This document shows positions 26,816-35,406 of a DNA stretch of 64,000 bases, piece after piece (the stretch's first letter is position 1; every line of letters starts with the position of its first letter). The notes under the pieces were generated by a model. It was not told the DNA's origin and made no database searches. It saw nothing but the letters and a program-made list of their open reading frames with translations. The translations under genes were made by a program, and so were the position numbers. Origin of the DNA: Ectopseudomonas composti (lineage in GTDB: Bacteria; Pseudomonadota; Gammaproteobacteria; Pseudomonadales; Pseudomonadaceae); the NCBI RefSeq assembly GCF_001567565.1, contig NZ_LSSW01000002.1, forward strand, positions 124,001-188,000. The letters run 5' to 3'.

Positions 26816-26901
26816 CGAAGGCGGTACCTTCTGGGTCGGGGTTGGCTGTGACAGTAGCAATCTGCCTGCCAATACGACCAGTGGCCTGGGTCAATCCACC
26901 T

Positions 26902-27177
26902 TCAGTTTTCTTCCGGCAGCTCCGGCAGGGCACGCAGGGCCTGTTCATACCAGGCGCCGTCGAAGGGGCGATCATCACGCAGCATGGCGTCGACTTCATG
27001 GGCGAGTACCAGGGCCATGAGCTCGAGAATCTCCTCGCGCTCGTAGCCCACCAGCGTCAGCTTGTTGTACACCGCCTGGGCGGCAGCGGGTTCACCGCTC
27101 TGCAATTGGTTCTCGATGGCCTGGACCAGAGTGGCCTCGGCGAAGGCCTCGTCTTCGTGTTCGCTGTTGTCGCTCAT
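26902..27177 (-). CDS. Conserved hypothetical acidic protein
   Basis: A 91-residue protein, MSDNSEHEDEAFAEATLVQA at the start, strongly acidic and helical (AIENQLQSGEPAAAQAVYNK, EREEILELMALVLAHEVDAM), ending ALRALPELPEEN. I do not recognise a named domain. A good GAGAGG ribosome-binding site precedes the ATG, codon use matches neighbours, and the gene is 27 bases after the GH114 gene on the same strand, so it is probably real and may be co-transcribed with it. Function unknown. Confidence 0.7.
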   Translation of the reverse strand: MSDNSEHEDEAFAEATLVQAIENQLQSGEPAAAQAVYNKLTLVGYEREEILELMALVLAHEVDAMLRDDRPFDGAWYEQALRALPELPEEN

Positions 27178-27204
27178 GGTGCCTCTCGGTGTGGGTTGGC
27201 AGAT

Positions 27205-27957
27205 TCAGTCGCAGGGGATGCCGACGGTCTTGAGGCTGCGCTTGAAGTACTGCAGGCGGAAGCCTGAAGCCGCGGCCTGCTTGCAAAGTTTGTCGCTGAA
27301 GGTGCGATATTCGGCGATGAAGATGGCTTTGCCCTGGCTGCGCATGTGGTCGTAGCCGTCGCATTCCTTGTAGCGGTAGCAGCTTTCGTTGATGGCGAAG
27401 TCGAAATGCTCGCCGAGCGCAGGGAGCAGTTCCACGGCATTCTTCAGTCCGACATTCAGGTTGCGGCTGCGCGCCTGTTCGGCCAGCCAGCGATTGAAGT
27501 CGATCTGCTGCTCCGGGGTCAGGTCGAGGCCGTTGTCGTTGCTGTAGCCATCCACGTTGTCCGGGTCGACGCCGTCGCAGCCCTTGGCGACGGCCAGGTC
27601 CAGGCGTTTGGCGAGCAACTGGCGTACGTCGTCGCGGCGATAGTCCAGCCAGCGTTCGCCCGGCCAGTCCGCCAGCTCCTTGCCCAAGGCTTCCTGCGGA
27701 TAGCTGGCGGCATCGCTGCGCCAGTCTTCCCAGGTGCCGGCGCTGAAATAGCAGATCACGATGCGGCCGCCGCCCTTGAGCGCGGTGATGGTTTGCGTCG
27801 GTGTGTCGTACAGGTCGATGTCGTAGACCTGTCGATTGGGCGTCTGCAACTTGCCGTCGAGCTGCATGTGCCAGGAGGCATTGGCAGGAATGGGGATAGG
27901 GCTCGCCGGGGCTAGTGCAGGGGCGAGGATGCTGATCAGGGCGATAAGGGTACGCAT
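27205..27957 (-). CDS. Secreted endo-alpha-1,4-polygalactosaminidase-like protein (GH114)
   Basis: A 250-residue protein with a signal peptide (MRTLIALISILAPALAPASP). The mature part is a TIM-barrel of the GH114/TM1410 type: WHMQLDGKL, VYDIDLYDTPTQTITALKGG, GRIVICYFSAGTWEDWR, GERWLDYRRDDVRQLLAKRL, AKGCDGVDPDNVDGYSNDNG and NVGLKNAVELLPALGEHFDF. The acidic residues in VDPDNVDGY and FAINESC are the likely catalytic carboxylates. Known members cut alpha-1,4-galactosaminide polymers, and the same fold forms the hydrolase domain of PelA. It acts outside the cytoplasm, perhaps on an exopolysaccharide. No Pel genes are nearby. Start 27957 gives the signal peptide directly. Confidence 0.83.
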   Translation of the reverse strand: MRTLIALISILAPALAPASPIPIPANASWHMQLDGKLQTPNRQVYDIDLYDTPTQTITALKGGGRIVICYFSAGTWEDWRSDAASYPQEALGKELADWPGERWLDYRRDDVRQLLAKRLDLAVAKGCDGVDPDNVDGYSNDNGLDLTPEQQIDFNRWLAEQARSRNLNVGLKNAVELLPALGEHFDFAINESCYRYKECDGYDHMRSQGKAIFIAEYRTFSDKLCKQAAASGFRLQYFKRSLKTVGIPCD

Positions 27958-28024
27958 GATGTTCTGCACTCCGTGGCGGAAACTGTAATCACCATAGGCC
28001 AGGGGTAGGCCCACAGCCAGCGGG

Positions 28025-28522
28025 TTACTGTGAACTGGCCGCGAAATCCAGCAACGCCTGACCGGTCAGGCGATAGGTGGTCCATTCGCTCTGCGGACGG
28101 GCGCCGAAGGATTCGTAGAACTCGATGGCCGGGGTGTTCCAGTCCAGCACCGACCATTCGAAACGACCGCAGCCGCGCGCCACGGCCAGTTGCGCAAGGT
28201 GGCGCAGCAGGGCCTTGCCGGCGCCCAGGCCACGGGCCTCGGGGCTGACGTAGAGGTCCTCGAGGTACAGACCGTGCTTGCCCAGCCAGGTGGAGTAGTT
28301 GAAGAAGTACACCGCATAGCCGATGGCCTGGCCATCGCGCTCGCAGATCAGGCCATGAGCGCTGCTGTCCTCGGCGAACAGGCTGTCACGGATGCCGGCG
28401 GCATCGGTCTTCACCTCGTGCTCGGCCTTCTCATAGATGGCCAGCTCGGTGATCAAGCGCAGGATCAGCTCGGCGTCGTCAGGGGTGGCGGGGCGGATGG
28501 TGAGGGGCATGTGATCGCTCAT
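28025..28522 (-). CDS. GNAT family N-acetyltransferase (SSAT-like)
   Basis: A 165-residue acetyl-CoA-dependent acetyltransferase. It starts MSDHMPLTIRPATPDDAELI and continues with LRLITELAIYEKAEHEVKTD, GYAVYFFNYSTWLGKHGLYL, EDLYVSPEARGLGAGKALLR (the acetyl-CoA loop R-x-x-G-x-G/A) and GRFEWSVLDWNTPAIEFYES. The ELAxYEK and FFNYSTWLG...EDL patterns are typical of the spermidine/spermine or thialysine acetyltransferase branch, so a small amine such as a polyamine is a likely acceptor; this is a family-level inference. It is followed upstream by a small membrane protein gene with a 7-base gap, on the argH-proximal side. Confidence 0.87.
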   Translation of the reverse strand: MSDHMPLTIRPATPDDAELILRLITELAIYEKAEHEVKTDAAGIRDSLFAEDSSAHGLICERDGQAIGYAVYFFNYSTWLGKHGLYLEDLYVSPEARGLGAGKALLRHLAQLAVARGCGRFEWSVLDWNTPAIEFYESFGARPQSEWTTYRLTGQALLDFAASSQ

Positions 28523-28529
28523 CGAGGTG

Positions 28530-28772
28530 TCAGCTATATGTGATGGTCAGCCAGGCGAGCGGCAAGCCCACCAGGCAGAAGAAACCGAATGCAGCGACCC
28601 AGGCCGCGCGCGAACCCAGCGGATCGTCCACGCGCAATGGCAGGTTCGGGTAGCGCCCCAGCGTCAGCAGGCGCAGGGCCAGCCAGCCGGTGATGTACAG
28701 GACGTAGCCGACGACCACCTCGAGTACGATTTCGGCGAGTAGCGCCAAGCCACGCAATAACAATTCGGCCAT
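28530..28772 (-). CDS. Small inner-membrane protein, function unknown
   Basis: An 80-residue protein with two predicted membrane helices: residues about 5-37 (LALLAEIVLEVVVGYVLYIT and beyond) and about 57-78 (AWVAAFGFFCLVGLPLAWLT). The loop between them carries RYPNLPLRVDDPLGSR. I do not recognise a family. AAAGGAA lies just upstream of the ATG, and it is tightly spaced (7 bases) from the GNAT gene and 37 bases after argH, so it may be expressed with either. No soluble domain. Confidence 0.7.
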   Translation of the reverse strand: MAELLLRGLALLAEIVLEVVVGYVLYITGWLALRLLTLGRYPNLPLRVDDPLGSRAAWVAAFGFFCLVGLPLAWLTITYS

Positions 28773-28809
28773 GGGAATTCCTTTTCCCTGATGATTCCTC
28801 TGGCGTCGC

Positions 28810-30204
28810 TCAGCGAGCGGCCAGCAGTTCGCGGCCTCGTACCACTGCAGCGCGCACCTGATTCGGTGCGGTACCGCCGATATGGTCGCGAGCGTTGACC
28901 GAGCCTTCCAGGGTCAGTACGGCGAACACGTCCTGCTCGATCTGATCGCTGAACTGGCGCAGCTCGTCCAGGCTCATCTCGGCCAGGTCCTTGCCGCTGT
29001 CGACGCCGTATTTCACCGCGTGGCCGACGATCTCGTGGCAGTCGCGGAACGGCAGGCCCTTGCGCACCAGGTAGTCGGCCAGGTCGGTGGCGGTGGAGAA
29101 GCCACGCAGGGCCGCCTCGCGCATGATCTCGCGCTTGGGCTTGATCGCCGGGACCATGTCGGCGAAGGCGCGCAGGCTGTCGCGCAGGGTGTCGGCGGCG
29201 TCGAACAGCGGCTCCTTGTCTTCCTGGTTGTCCTTGTTGTACGCCAGCGGCTGGCCCTTCATCAGGGTCAGCAGGCCGGTCAGGGCGCCGAATACGCGGC
29301 CGGTCTTGCCGCGTACCAGCTCGGGTACGTCGGGGTTCTTCTTCTGCGGCATGATCGAGCTGCCGGTGCAGAAACGATCCGGCAGGTCGATGAACTGGAA
29401 CTGCGCGGATGTCCACAGCACCAGCTCTTCGGAGAAGCGCGACAGGTGCATCATCGCCAGCGAGGCGGCGGCGCAGAATTCGATGGCGAAGTCGCGATCC
29501 GACACGCCGTCCAGCGAGTTGCCGCCCACGGCATCGAAGCCCAGCAGTTCGGCGGTGATTTCACGGGCGATCGGGTAGGTGGTGCCGGCCAGTGCGGCCG
29601 AGCCCAGCGGCATGCGGTTGGTGCGCTTGCGGCAGTCGACCAGGCGCTCGTGATCGCGCGACAGCATCTCGAACCAGGCCAGCAGATGGTGGCCGAAGGT
29701 CACCGGCTGCGCGGTCTGCAGGTGGGTGAAGCCGGGCATGATGGTGTCCGCCTCGGCTTCGGCCAGGCCGAGCAGGCCCTGCTGCAGGCGGGTGATCTCG
29801 GCGAGGATCAGGTCGATTTCGTCACGCAGCCACAGGCGGATGTCGGTGGCCACCTGGTCGTTGCGCGAGCGGCCGGTGTGCAGTTTCTTGCCGGTGACGC
29901 CGATGCGGTCGGTCAGGCGCGCCTCGATGTTCATGTGCACGTCTTCCAGATCGACGCGCCAGTCGAACTGACCGGCTTCGATCTCGGCCTGAATCTGTTT
30001 CAGACCGTCGATGATCGCGTCACGCTCGGCGTCGGTGAGCACGCCGACCTTGGCCAGCATGCTGGCGTGGGCGATGGAGCCCATGATGTCGTGACGATAG
30101 AGGCGCTTGTCGAATTCGACCGAGGCGGTGAAACGGGCGACGAAGGCGTCGACGGGCTCGCTGAAGCGGCCGCCCCAGGATTGGTTGGTTTTTTCGCTGC
30201 TCAT
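28810..30204 (-). CDS. argH: Argininosuccinate lyase
   Basis: A 464-residue cytosolic enzyme of the fumarase/aspartase superfamily that splits argininosuccinate into arginine and fumarate, the last step of arginine synthesis. Signatures present: [20 protein letters not shown] at the N-terminus, [38 protein letters not shown] with the catalytic His, and the superfamily motif [20 protein letters not shown]. Length is normal. The ATG at 30204 (MSSEKTNQ) is chosen because the frame upstream runs into a foldback repeat at 30242. It is divergent from algZ as in P. aeruginosa. Confidence 0.97.
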   Translation of the reverse strand: MSSEKTNQSWGGRFSEPVDAFVARFTASVEFDKRLYRHDIMGSIAHASMLAKVGVLTDAERDAIIDGLKQIQAEIEAGQFDWRVDLEDVHMNIEARLTDRIGVTGKKLHTGRSRNDQVATDIRLWLRDEIDLILAEITRLQQGLLGLAEAEADTIMPGFTHLQTAQPVTFGHHLLAWFEMLSRDHERLVDCRKRTNRMPLGSAALAGTTYPIAREITAELLGFDAVGGNSLDGVSDRDFAIEFCAAASLAMMHLSRFSEELVLWTSAQFQFIDLPDRFCTGSSIMPQKKNPDVPELVRGKTGRVFGALTGLLTLMKGQPLAYNKDNQEDKEPLFDAADTLRDSLRAFADMVPAIKPKREIMREAALRGFSTATDLADYLVRKGLPFRDCHEIVGHAVKYGVDSGKDLAEMSLDELRQFSDQIEQDVFAVLTLEGSVNARDHIGGTAPNQVRAAVVRGRELLAAR

Positions 30205-30241
30205 GATTTGGGCTCGGGATCGGGCAGGCCACTTTCTCGAA

Positions 30242-30381
30242 CCGTGTGAAAACTGCTGCGCTCGGCCATGCGGCGTTAAAACAGGCGCGGAATGCTCATT
30301 TACCACTTGGAGAGTCGAGCGCGACTCCGAGCTTTCTTCGCCTGTTTTTGCCTGGCCTTCGCTCGCGACGTTTTCACACGG
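30242..30381. mobile_element. MITE-like foldback element between argH and algZ
   Basis: A 140-bp non-coding element bounded by perfect 12-bp inverted ends, CCGTGTGAAAAC (30242-30253) and GTTTTCACACGG (30370-30381). A second nested inverted repeat, AAAACAGGCG and CGCCTGTTTT, lies inside, and an inner hairpin GAGTCG-AGCG-CGACTC is at 30312-30327. It shares architecture and segments (GTTAAAACAGGC-type, ATGCTCAT, CCTGTTTTTGCC) with the element at 50023-50225. No reading frame and no clear target-site duplication. The next 208 bases up to algZ (30382-30589) show no further recognisable element, although the algZ promoter must lie there or inside the repeat. Confidence 0.6.
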
Positions 30382-30589
30382 CCTGTTCGGCGGCCGGCAT
30401 GGCGGACAAAGTGCGTCGATAATAACAGGGTCGGCAGGCGTTTCGCCGCGCCGCGTTCGCCGTCGGGCAGGGCGCGGTGGTGTCGGCTACTTCACAAATC
30501 TATCGTGAAGGTGGCATTTCGGTGCTTTATTTTGTCCGGCCGGAGCTGTCTGGCTTGCCGGCCAGCAGGGCGACACGGAAACTGCGTCG

Positions 30590-31672
30590 ATGCACACACA
30601 ATCCTTTGCCAAGAACAAACCCAAGGCCACCGTCGACGACTTCTTCGTCCCTGAACTGTGCCAGCCTGAAGCCCTGCTGAGCATGGTGCTGATGGCCGAG
30701 CTGCTGGTATTGGTGCTGGTCCTCGCCGAGCCCATGACGCCGGGTTTCGACTGGGTGCGCCTGGCCCTGACCTCGTTGTTCGTGCAGTGGATCGTGCTGC
30801 TGTCGGCTGCCGTGCTCTGTCGCCTGCGACCTGTGCTGGCGCGTTTGCGCCCGGCGTTGGCCGGCTGTCTATGCTCTGCGCTGGTGGTACTGCTGACCCT
30901 GAGTTGTACGGCCGTGGCCGACTATTACGACCTCGGTGGGCCGCTGCCGCGCAGTGGTGAGGTGAATCTTTATCTGCGTCATGCGCTGATCAGCCTGATC
31001 ATGTCCGCACTGCTGCTACGCTATTTCTATCTGCAGAGCCAATGGCGTCGGCAGGAGCAGGCCGAGCTGCGAGCGCGCATCGAATCGTTGCAGGCGCGGA
31101 TTCGGCCGCATTTCCTGTTCAACAGCCTCAACAGCATCGCCAGTCTGGTCACGCTCGATCCGTACAAGGCTGAGCAGGCGGTGTTGGATCTGTCCGATCT
31201 GTTTCGCGCCAGCCTGGCCAAACCTGGCACGTTGGTGCCGTGGAAGGAGGAACTGGAACTGGCGAAACGATATCTGTCGATCGAGCACTATCGGCTCGGC
31301 GAGCGACTACAGTTGCAGTGGGAGGTCGAAGGTGTGCCGGAGGATCTACCGATTCCCCAGCTGACCTTGCAGCCTCTGTTGGAGAATGCGCTGATCTATG
31401 GCATCGCGCCACGTATCGAAGGTGGCCTGGTGCGGGTCGAAGCGGATTACCAGGATGGTGTGTTCAGCTTGTGTGTCAGCAATCCGTATGAAGAGCGGGG
31501 CGAGCAGCACCCGTCGCGGGGAACGCACCAAGCGCTGAGTAATATCGATGCGCGCCTGGCGGCACTTTTTGGGCCGCGCGCGAGTCTCAGCGTGGAGCGC
31601 CGTGACGGCCGTCATTACAGCTGTCTACGCTATCCTTGTGCGAGACTCACGCAGGAAGCCAGAGCAATATGA
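30590..31672 (+). CDS. algZ: Sensor histidine kinase AlgZ (FimS), LytS type
   Basis: A 360-residue inner-membrane sensor. Four predicted membrane helices occupy about residues 30-145 with little periplasmic sequence. The His_kinase (LytS) domain has the phospho-acceptor region RIRPHFLFNSLNSIASLVTL with His174, and the degenerate ATPase segment LQPLLENALIYGIAPRIEGG. This is AlgZ/FimS, partner of AlgR, which controls alginate, type IV pili and twitching in P. aeruginosa. Its end overlaps algR by 4 bases (ATGA). The ATG at 30590 is preceded by GGAAAC, a modest site. A foldback element lies 209 bases upstream. Confidence 0.94.
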   Translation: MHTQSFAKNKPKATVDDFFVPELCQPEALLSMVLMAELLVLVLVLAEPMTPGFDWVRLALTSLFVQWIVLLSAAVLCRLRPVLARLRPALAGCLCSALVVLLTLSCTAVADYYDLGGPLPRSGEVNLYLRHALISLIMSALLLRYFYLQSQWRRQEQAELRARIESLQARIRPHFLFNSLNSIASLVTLDPYKAEQAVLDLSDLFRASLAKPGTLVPWKEELELAKRYLSIEHYRLGERLQLQWEVEGVPEDLPIPQLTLQPLLENALIYGIAPRIEGGLVRVEADYQDGVFSLCVSNPYEERGEQHPSRGTHQALSNIDARLAALFGPRASLSVERRDGRHYSCLRYPCARLTQEARAI

Positions 31673-32415
31673 ATGTCCTGATCGTCGATGACGAACCCCT
31701 CGCCCGCGAGCGCCTGAGCCGCATGGTCGGTGAGCTCGAGGGTTACCGGGTCCTGGAGCCCGCCGCCAGCAATGGCGAGGAAGCTCTGACCCTGATCGAT
31801 AGCCTCAAGCCGGACGTGGTCCTGCTTGATATCCGCATGCCCGGGCTTGATGGCCTGCAGGTCGCTGCCAAACTGTGCGAGCGTGAAGCGCCGCCAGCGG
31901 TGATCTTTTGCACGGCCCACGACGAGTTCGCCCTGGAAGCTTTCCAGGTCAGTGCGGTGGGCTACCTGGTCAAACCGGTGCGCCCCGAAAGCCTCAGTGA
32001 GGCGCTGAAGAAGGCCGAGCGACCCAACCGTGTACAGCTGGCGGCACTGACCCGGCCTGCGGCTGAAACCGGCGGCGGCCCACGCACCCATATCAGTGCG
32101 CGTACCCGCAAGGGGATCGAGCTGATTCCGCTGGATCATGTGGTCTATTTCATTGCCGACCACAAGTACGTCACCCTGCGCCACGAGGGCGGTGAAGTCC
32201 TGTTGGACGAGCCGCTCAAGGCGCTGGAAGACGAATTCGGTGACCGCTTCGTGCGCATCCATCGCAATGCGCTGGTCGCGCGTGAGCGCATCGAGCGCCT
32301 GCAGCGCACGCCGCTCGGGCATTTTCAACTGTTCCTCAAGGGGCTGGAAGGCGATTCGCTGGTGGTCAGTCGGCGTCACGTGGCCGGTGTGCGCAAGTTG
32401 ATGCAGTCACTCTGA
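31669..32415 (+). CDS. algR: LytTR-family response regulator AlgR
   Basis: A 248-residue response regulator. The receiver domain (1-120) has the acidic pocket VDDEP at 6-10, the phospho-acceptor Asp54 in [13 protein letters not shown], and the Lys in [11 protein letters not shown]. The C-terminal LytTR DNA-binding domain (about 140-248) contains [31 protein letters not shown] and [12 protein letters not shown]. AlgR binds promoters such as algD and the fimU-pil operon in P. aeruginosa. Cognate sensor AlgZ is encoded directly upstream with a 4-base overlap. A 10-bp-stem hairpin begins at its own stop codon. Confidence 0.97.
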   Translation: MNVLIVDDEPLARERLSRMVGELEGYRVLEPAASNGEEALTLIDSLKPDVVLLDIRMPGLDGLQVAAKLCEREAPPAVIFCTAHDEFALEAFQVSAVGYLVKPVRPESLSEALKKAERPNRVQLAALTRPAAETGGGPRTHISARTRKGIELIPLDHVVYFIADHKYVTLRHEGGEVLLDEPLKALEDEFGDRFVRIHRNALVARERIERLQRTPLGHFQLFLKGLEGDSLVVSRRHVAGVRKLMQSL

Positions 32416-32450
32416 CGCCCTGTCCTGCGCGCCAGGGCGTCATCCTCTTC
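32413..32450 (+). terminator. Terminator hairpin at the algR stop
   Basis: TGACGCCCTG (32413-32422), which includes the algR stop codon, pairs perfectly with CAGGGCGTCA (32433-32442). Only a weak TCCTCTT follows, so termination may be partial and some transcripts could read into hemC. Confidence 0.6.
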
Positions 32451-32548
32451 GCAGTGACCGACACACCTGCGGCCTATGGCCGCCTCGTTCCGCCGGCGCC
32501 GGGCGAGCCTGTTATGATTCGCGGCAATCCGTTTTCTGGAATTGCCCC

Positions 32549-33487
32549 ATGTCCCGCGAAATCCGCATCGCCACCCGTAAGAGCGCCCTGGCCCTGTGGC
32601 AGGCCGAATATGTCAAAGCCCGCCTGGAACAGGCCCACCCTGGTCTGAAGGTCAGCCTGGTGCCCATGGTCAGCCGCGGCGACAAGCTGCTCGACGCGCC
32701 GCTGGCGAAGATTGGCGGCAAGGGTTTGTTCGTCAAGGAGCTGGAAACCGCACTGCTGGAAAACGAGGCCGACATTGCCGTGCACTCGATGAAGGACGTG
32801 CCGATGGACTTTCCCGAAGGGCTCGGTCTGTACTGCATCTGTGAGCGTGAAGACCCGCGCGACGCTTTCGTCTCCAACACCTTCGACAGCCTCGATGCGC
32901 TGCCCGCTGGCAGTGTGGTCGGGACTTCCAGCCTGCGCCGTCAGGCCCAGTTGCTGGCGCGCCGGCCGGACCTGAAGATCCAGTTCCTGCGGGGCAACGT
33001 GAATACCCGTCTGGCCAAGCTCGATGCTGGCGAGTACGACGCCATCATCCTCGCCGCTGCCGGCCTGATTCGTCTGGGCTTCGAGGATCGCATCCGCAGC
33101 TCGATCAGCGCCGAAGACAGCCTGCCGGCTGGCGGCCAGGGCGCGGTGGGCATCGAGTGCCGCAGCGCCGACAGCGACGTACACGCCTTGCTGGCGCCGT
33201 TGCATCATGGTGAGACCGCGTTGCGCGTCACTGCCGAACGCGCGCTGAACAAGCATCTCAACGGCGGCTGCCAGGTGCCCATCGCCTGTTACGCGCTGCT
33301 GGAGAATGACCAGCTGTGGCTGCGCGGCCTGGTCGGCCAGCCCGACGGAGGCCTGCTGCTGCGTGCCGAAGAGCGCGCTGCCAGCAGTGATGCCGAAGCC
33401 CTGGGTGTGCGTGTCGCCGAGGCGCTGCTGGCGCAGGGGGCTGACGCCATTCTCAAGGCCGTCTACGGTGAGGCCGGTCACTCTTGA
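32549..33487 (+). CDS. hemC: Porphobilinogen deaminase (hydroxymethylbilane synthase)
   Basis: A 312-residue enzyme that polymerises four porphobilinogens into hydroxymethylbilane in haem synthesis. It starts [20 protein letters not shown], has the catalytic Asp in [18 protein letters not shown], the arginine-rich substrate loop [34 protein letters not shown], and the dipyrromethane cofactor Cys241 in [13 protein letters not shown]. Full length. It follows algR as in P. aeruginosa and overlaps hemD by 4 bases (TTGA), starting the hemC-D-X-Y operon. Confidence 0.97.
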   Translation: MSREIRIATRKSALALWQAEYVKARLEQAHPGLKVSLVPMVSRGDKLLDAPLAKIGGKGLFVKELETALLENEADIAVHSMKDVPMDFPEGLGLYCICEREDPRDAFVSNTFDSLDALPAGSVVGTSSLRRQAQLLARRPDLKIQFLRGNVNTRLAKLDAGEYDAIILAAAGLIRLGFEDRIRSSISAEDSLPAGGQGAVGIECRSADSDVHALLAPLHHGETALRVTAERALNKHLNGGCQVPIACYALLENDQLWLRGLVGQPDGGLLLRAEERAASSDAEALGVRVAEALLAQGADAILKAVYGEAGHS

Positions 33488-34254
33488 GCAACTGGCGCCT
33501 GCTGCTGACCCGTCCTGCCGAGGATTGTGCGGTGCTGGCGCAGACCCTGGGTGTCCGGGGCGTCGTCAGTCACTGCATGCCTTTGCTGGCCATCGAGGCG
33601 CTGGATGAAACGCCCGAACAGCGTAGCGCCTTCGCCGAGCTGCAGCGCTACTGTGCGGTGATCGTGGTGAGCAAGCCGGCGGCTCGGATTGGCCTGCGGC
33701 TCTTGAAGCAATCTGCGGCGCCGACAGCCGATCTACCCTGGTTCAGCGTGGGGGCCGCCACCGCCGCCGTGCTCGGCGAGCACGGCCTGCGTGTATATTT
33801 CCCTGATTCGGGCGATGACAGTGAAGCGCTGCTCGCCCTGCCCGCGCTACATCGCGCCATTGCAGCGGCATCCGCACCGCGCGTTCTGATCCTGCGTGGC
33901 GAGGGTGGCCGAGAATTCCTTGCAGAACGCTTGCGCGGCCAAGGTGTGACGGTCGACTATCTGCCACTGTATCGCCGCATACTGCCGCAATATGCGGCGG
34001 GCGAGCTGAACCGGCGGGTGCTAGCGGAACGCCTGAATGGCCTGGTTGTCAGCAGTGGACAGGGTTTCGAACATCTGCTGCAGCTTGCCGGCGATGACTG
34101 GCCGGCGTTGGCTCGGCTACCCTTGTTCGTACCCAGCCCGCGCGTCGCCGAGCAGGCGCGTAATGCGGGTGCGGAGATCGTTGTGGACTGTCGTGGCGCC
34201 AGTGCCGCGGCCTTGCAGGCAGCCTTGGAGCAGTTTCCGGCTGCCGCCCTCTAA
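33484..34254 (+). CDS. hemD: Uroporphyrinogen-III synthase
   Basis: A 256-residue enzyme that closes and flips ring D of hydroxymethylbilane to give uroporphyrinogen III. The family is poorly conserved; visible landmarks are [80 protein letters not shown] and [13 protein letters not shown], the two-lobed HemD pattern. The TTG start at 33484 overlaps the hemC stop, and no ATG is available near this position, so coupled translation from hemC is likely. Position between hemC and hemX makes the assignment firm. Confidence 0.93.
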   Translation: MSNWRLLLTRPAEDCAVLAQTLGVRGVVSHCMPLLAIEALDETPEQRSAFAELQRYCAVIVVSKPAARIGLRLLKQSAAPTADLPWFSVGAATAAVLGEHGLRVYFPDSGDDSEALLALPALHRAIAAASAPRVLILRGEGGREFLAERLRGQGVTVDYLPLYRRILPQYAAGELNRRVLAERLNGLVVSSGQGFEHLLQLAGDDWPALARLPLFVPSPRVAEQARNAGAEIVVDCRGASAAALQAALEQFPAAAL

Positions 34255-34266
34255 AAGGACGGATAC

Positions 34267-35406
34267 GTGAGCGAAGCATCCACCCCGAACACGCCAGAAG
34301 AAAAACCGGCCAGCGAAGCCGTGAAACCCACCCCTACACCGCCACCGGTGAAGGCATCGCGCAGTGGTGCTGGTGCTGGTAGCGGCCTTGCCGCATTCGC
34401 GCTGCTGGTTGGCCTGGCCGGCGCCGGGGCAGGCGGTTGGAGCCTCTGGCAACTGCATGCGATGCAGAGCCGCGATCAGCAGCAGGCCGACGATCTGCAA
34501 CGCACCCGCGACGACAGCGCCAAGCAGGTGACGGACTTGTCCCGGCAGGTCGATAGCCGTCTCGCCGAGTTGCCCAGTGCCAGCGAACTGGACGAGCGTC
34601 GTCGCCTGCTGGCCAACCTGCAGAGCGATCAGCAGCGCCTGAGCCAGCGACTGGAGTCGGTGCTCGATGGCAGCCGCCAGGACTGGCGCCTGGACGAGGC
34701 CCAGCACCTGCTGCGTCTTGCGATTCTGCGCCTGTCCGCCCTGCAGGATGTGGCCAGCGCCGAGGCGCTGGTATCTGCGGCTGACGACATCCTTCGCGAT
34801 CAGGATGATCCAGCCGCCTTCGCCGCCCGCGAGCAGCTGAGCCGCAGCCTGGAAGCGCTGCGCACCACGGCGCGGCCGGATCGCGTCGGTCTGTTCCTGC
34901 AGTTGGGCGCCCTGCGTGAGCAGGCCGCGACGCTCAACCCCCTGGCACCGACCCTCGAGGGGCAGGGCGACGTACTCTCCGAACTGGCGGCCGAAGGCGA
35001 TGGCAATGTCTGGTGGCGCGAGTGGCTGAAGAAGCTTTCCGACTACTTCCGCATAGAGTTCGACGCAGATCGCAATGTGCGTCCGCTGCTGTCCGGGCAA
35101 AGCCTGTCGCAGGTTCGTCTGAGCCTGTCGCTGGCGCTGGAACAGGCACAGTGGGCTGCGCTGCATGGCCAGACCGGCGTCTACCAGCAGTCGTTGAAGC
35201 AGGCCGAGGAAATCCTCGACGCCCACTTCAATCTGGACAACCCCGACAGCCGTGCCCTGCGCCAGCGCTTCGCTGAGCTGGCCGACGCCAGTGTCGAGGT
35301 CAAGGTGCCGGATCTGAGCGAGTCGCTCGATGCGCTGCAGGCCTACCTGCAACGCAAGCACGCGCAACGTCGGCAGGGGGCCGCTGCGGCCGGGGAGGCG
35401 CAATGA
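34267..35406 (+). CDS. hemX: HemX family membrane protein
   Basis: A 379-residue bitopic membrane protein. The first 35 residues are a Pro/Lys-rich cytosolic tail (NTPEEKPASEAVKPTPTPPP), one membrane helix lies at about 40-60 (GLAAFALLVGLAGAGAGGWS), a periplasmic coiled coil follows (QSRDQQQADDLQRTRDDSAK) and then a helical domain with DEAQHLLRLAILRLSALQDV. HemX was once annotated as uroporphyrinogen-III methyltransferase but lacks methyltransferase motifs; its role next to HemY is unknown, perhaps organising late haem or envelope functions. The GTG start has an AAAGGACG site. Overlaps hemY by 4 bases. Confidence 0.92.
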   Translation: MSEASTPNTPEEKPASEAVKPTPTPPPVKASRSGAGAGSGLAAFALLVGLAGAGAGGWSLWQLHAMQSRDQQQADDLQRTRDDSAKQVTDLSRQVDSRLAELPSASELDERRRLLANLQSDQQRLSQRLESVLDGSRQDWRLDEAQHLLRLAILRLSALQDVASAEALVSAADDILRDQDDPAAFAAREQLSRSLEALRTTARPDRVGLFLQLGALREQAATLNPLAPTLEGQGDVLSELAAEGDGNVWWREWLKKLSDYFRIEFDADRNVRPLLSGQSLSQVRLSLSLALEQAQWAALHGQTGVYQQSLKQAEEILDAHFNLDNPDSRALRQRFAELADASVEVKVPDLSESLDALQAYLQRKHAQRRQGAAAAGEAQ

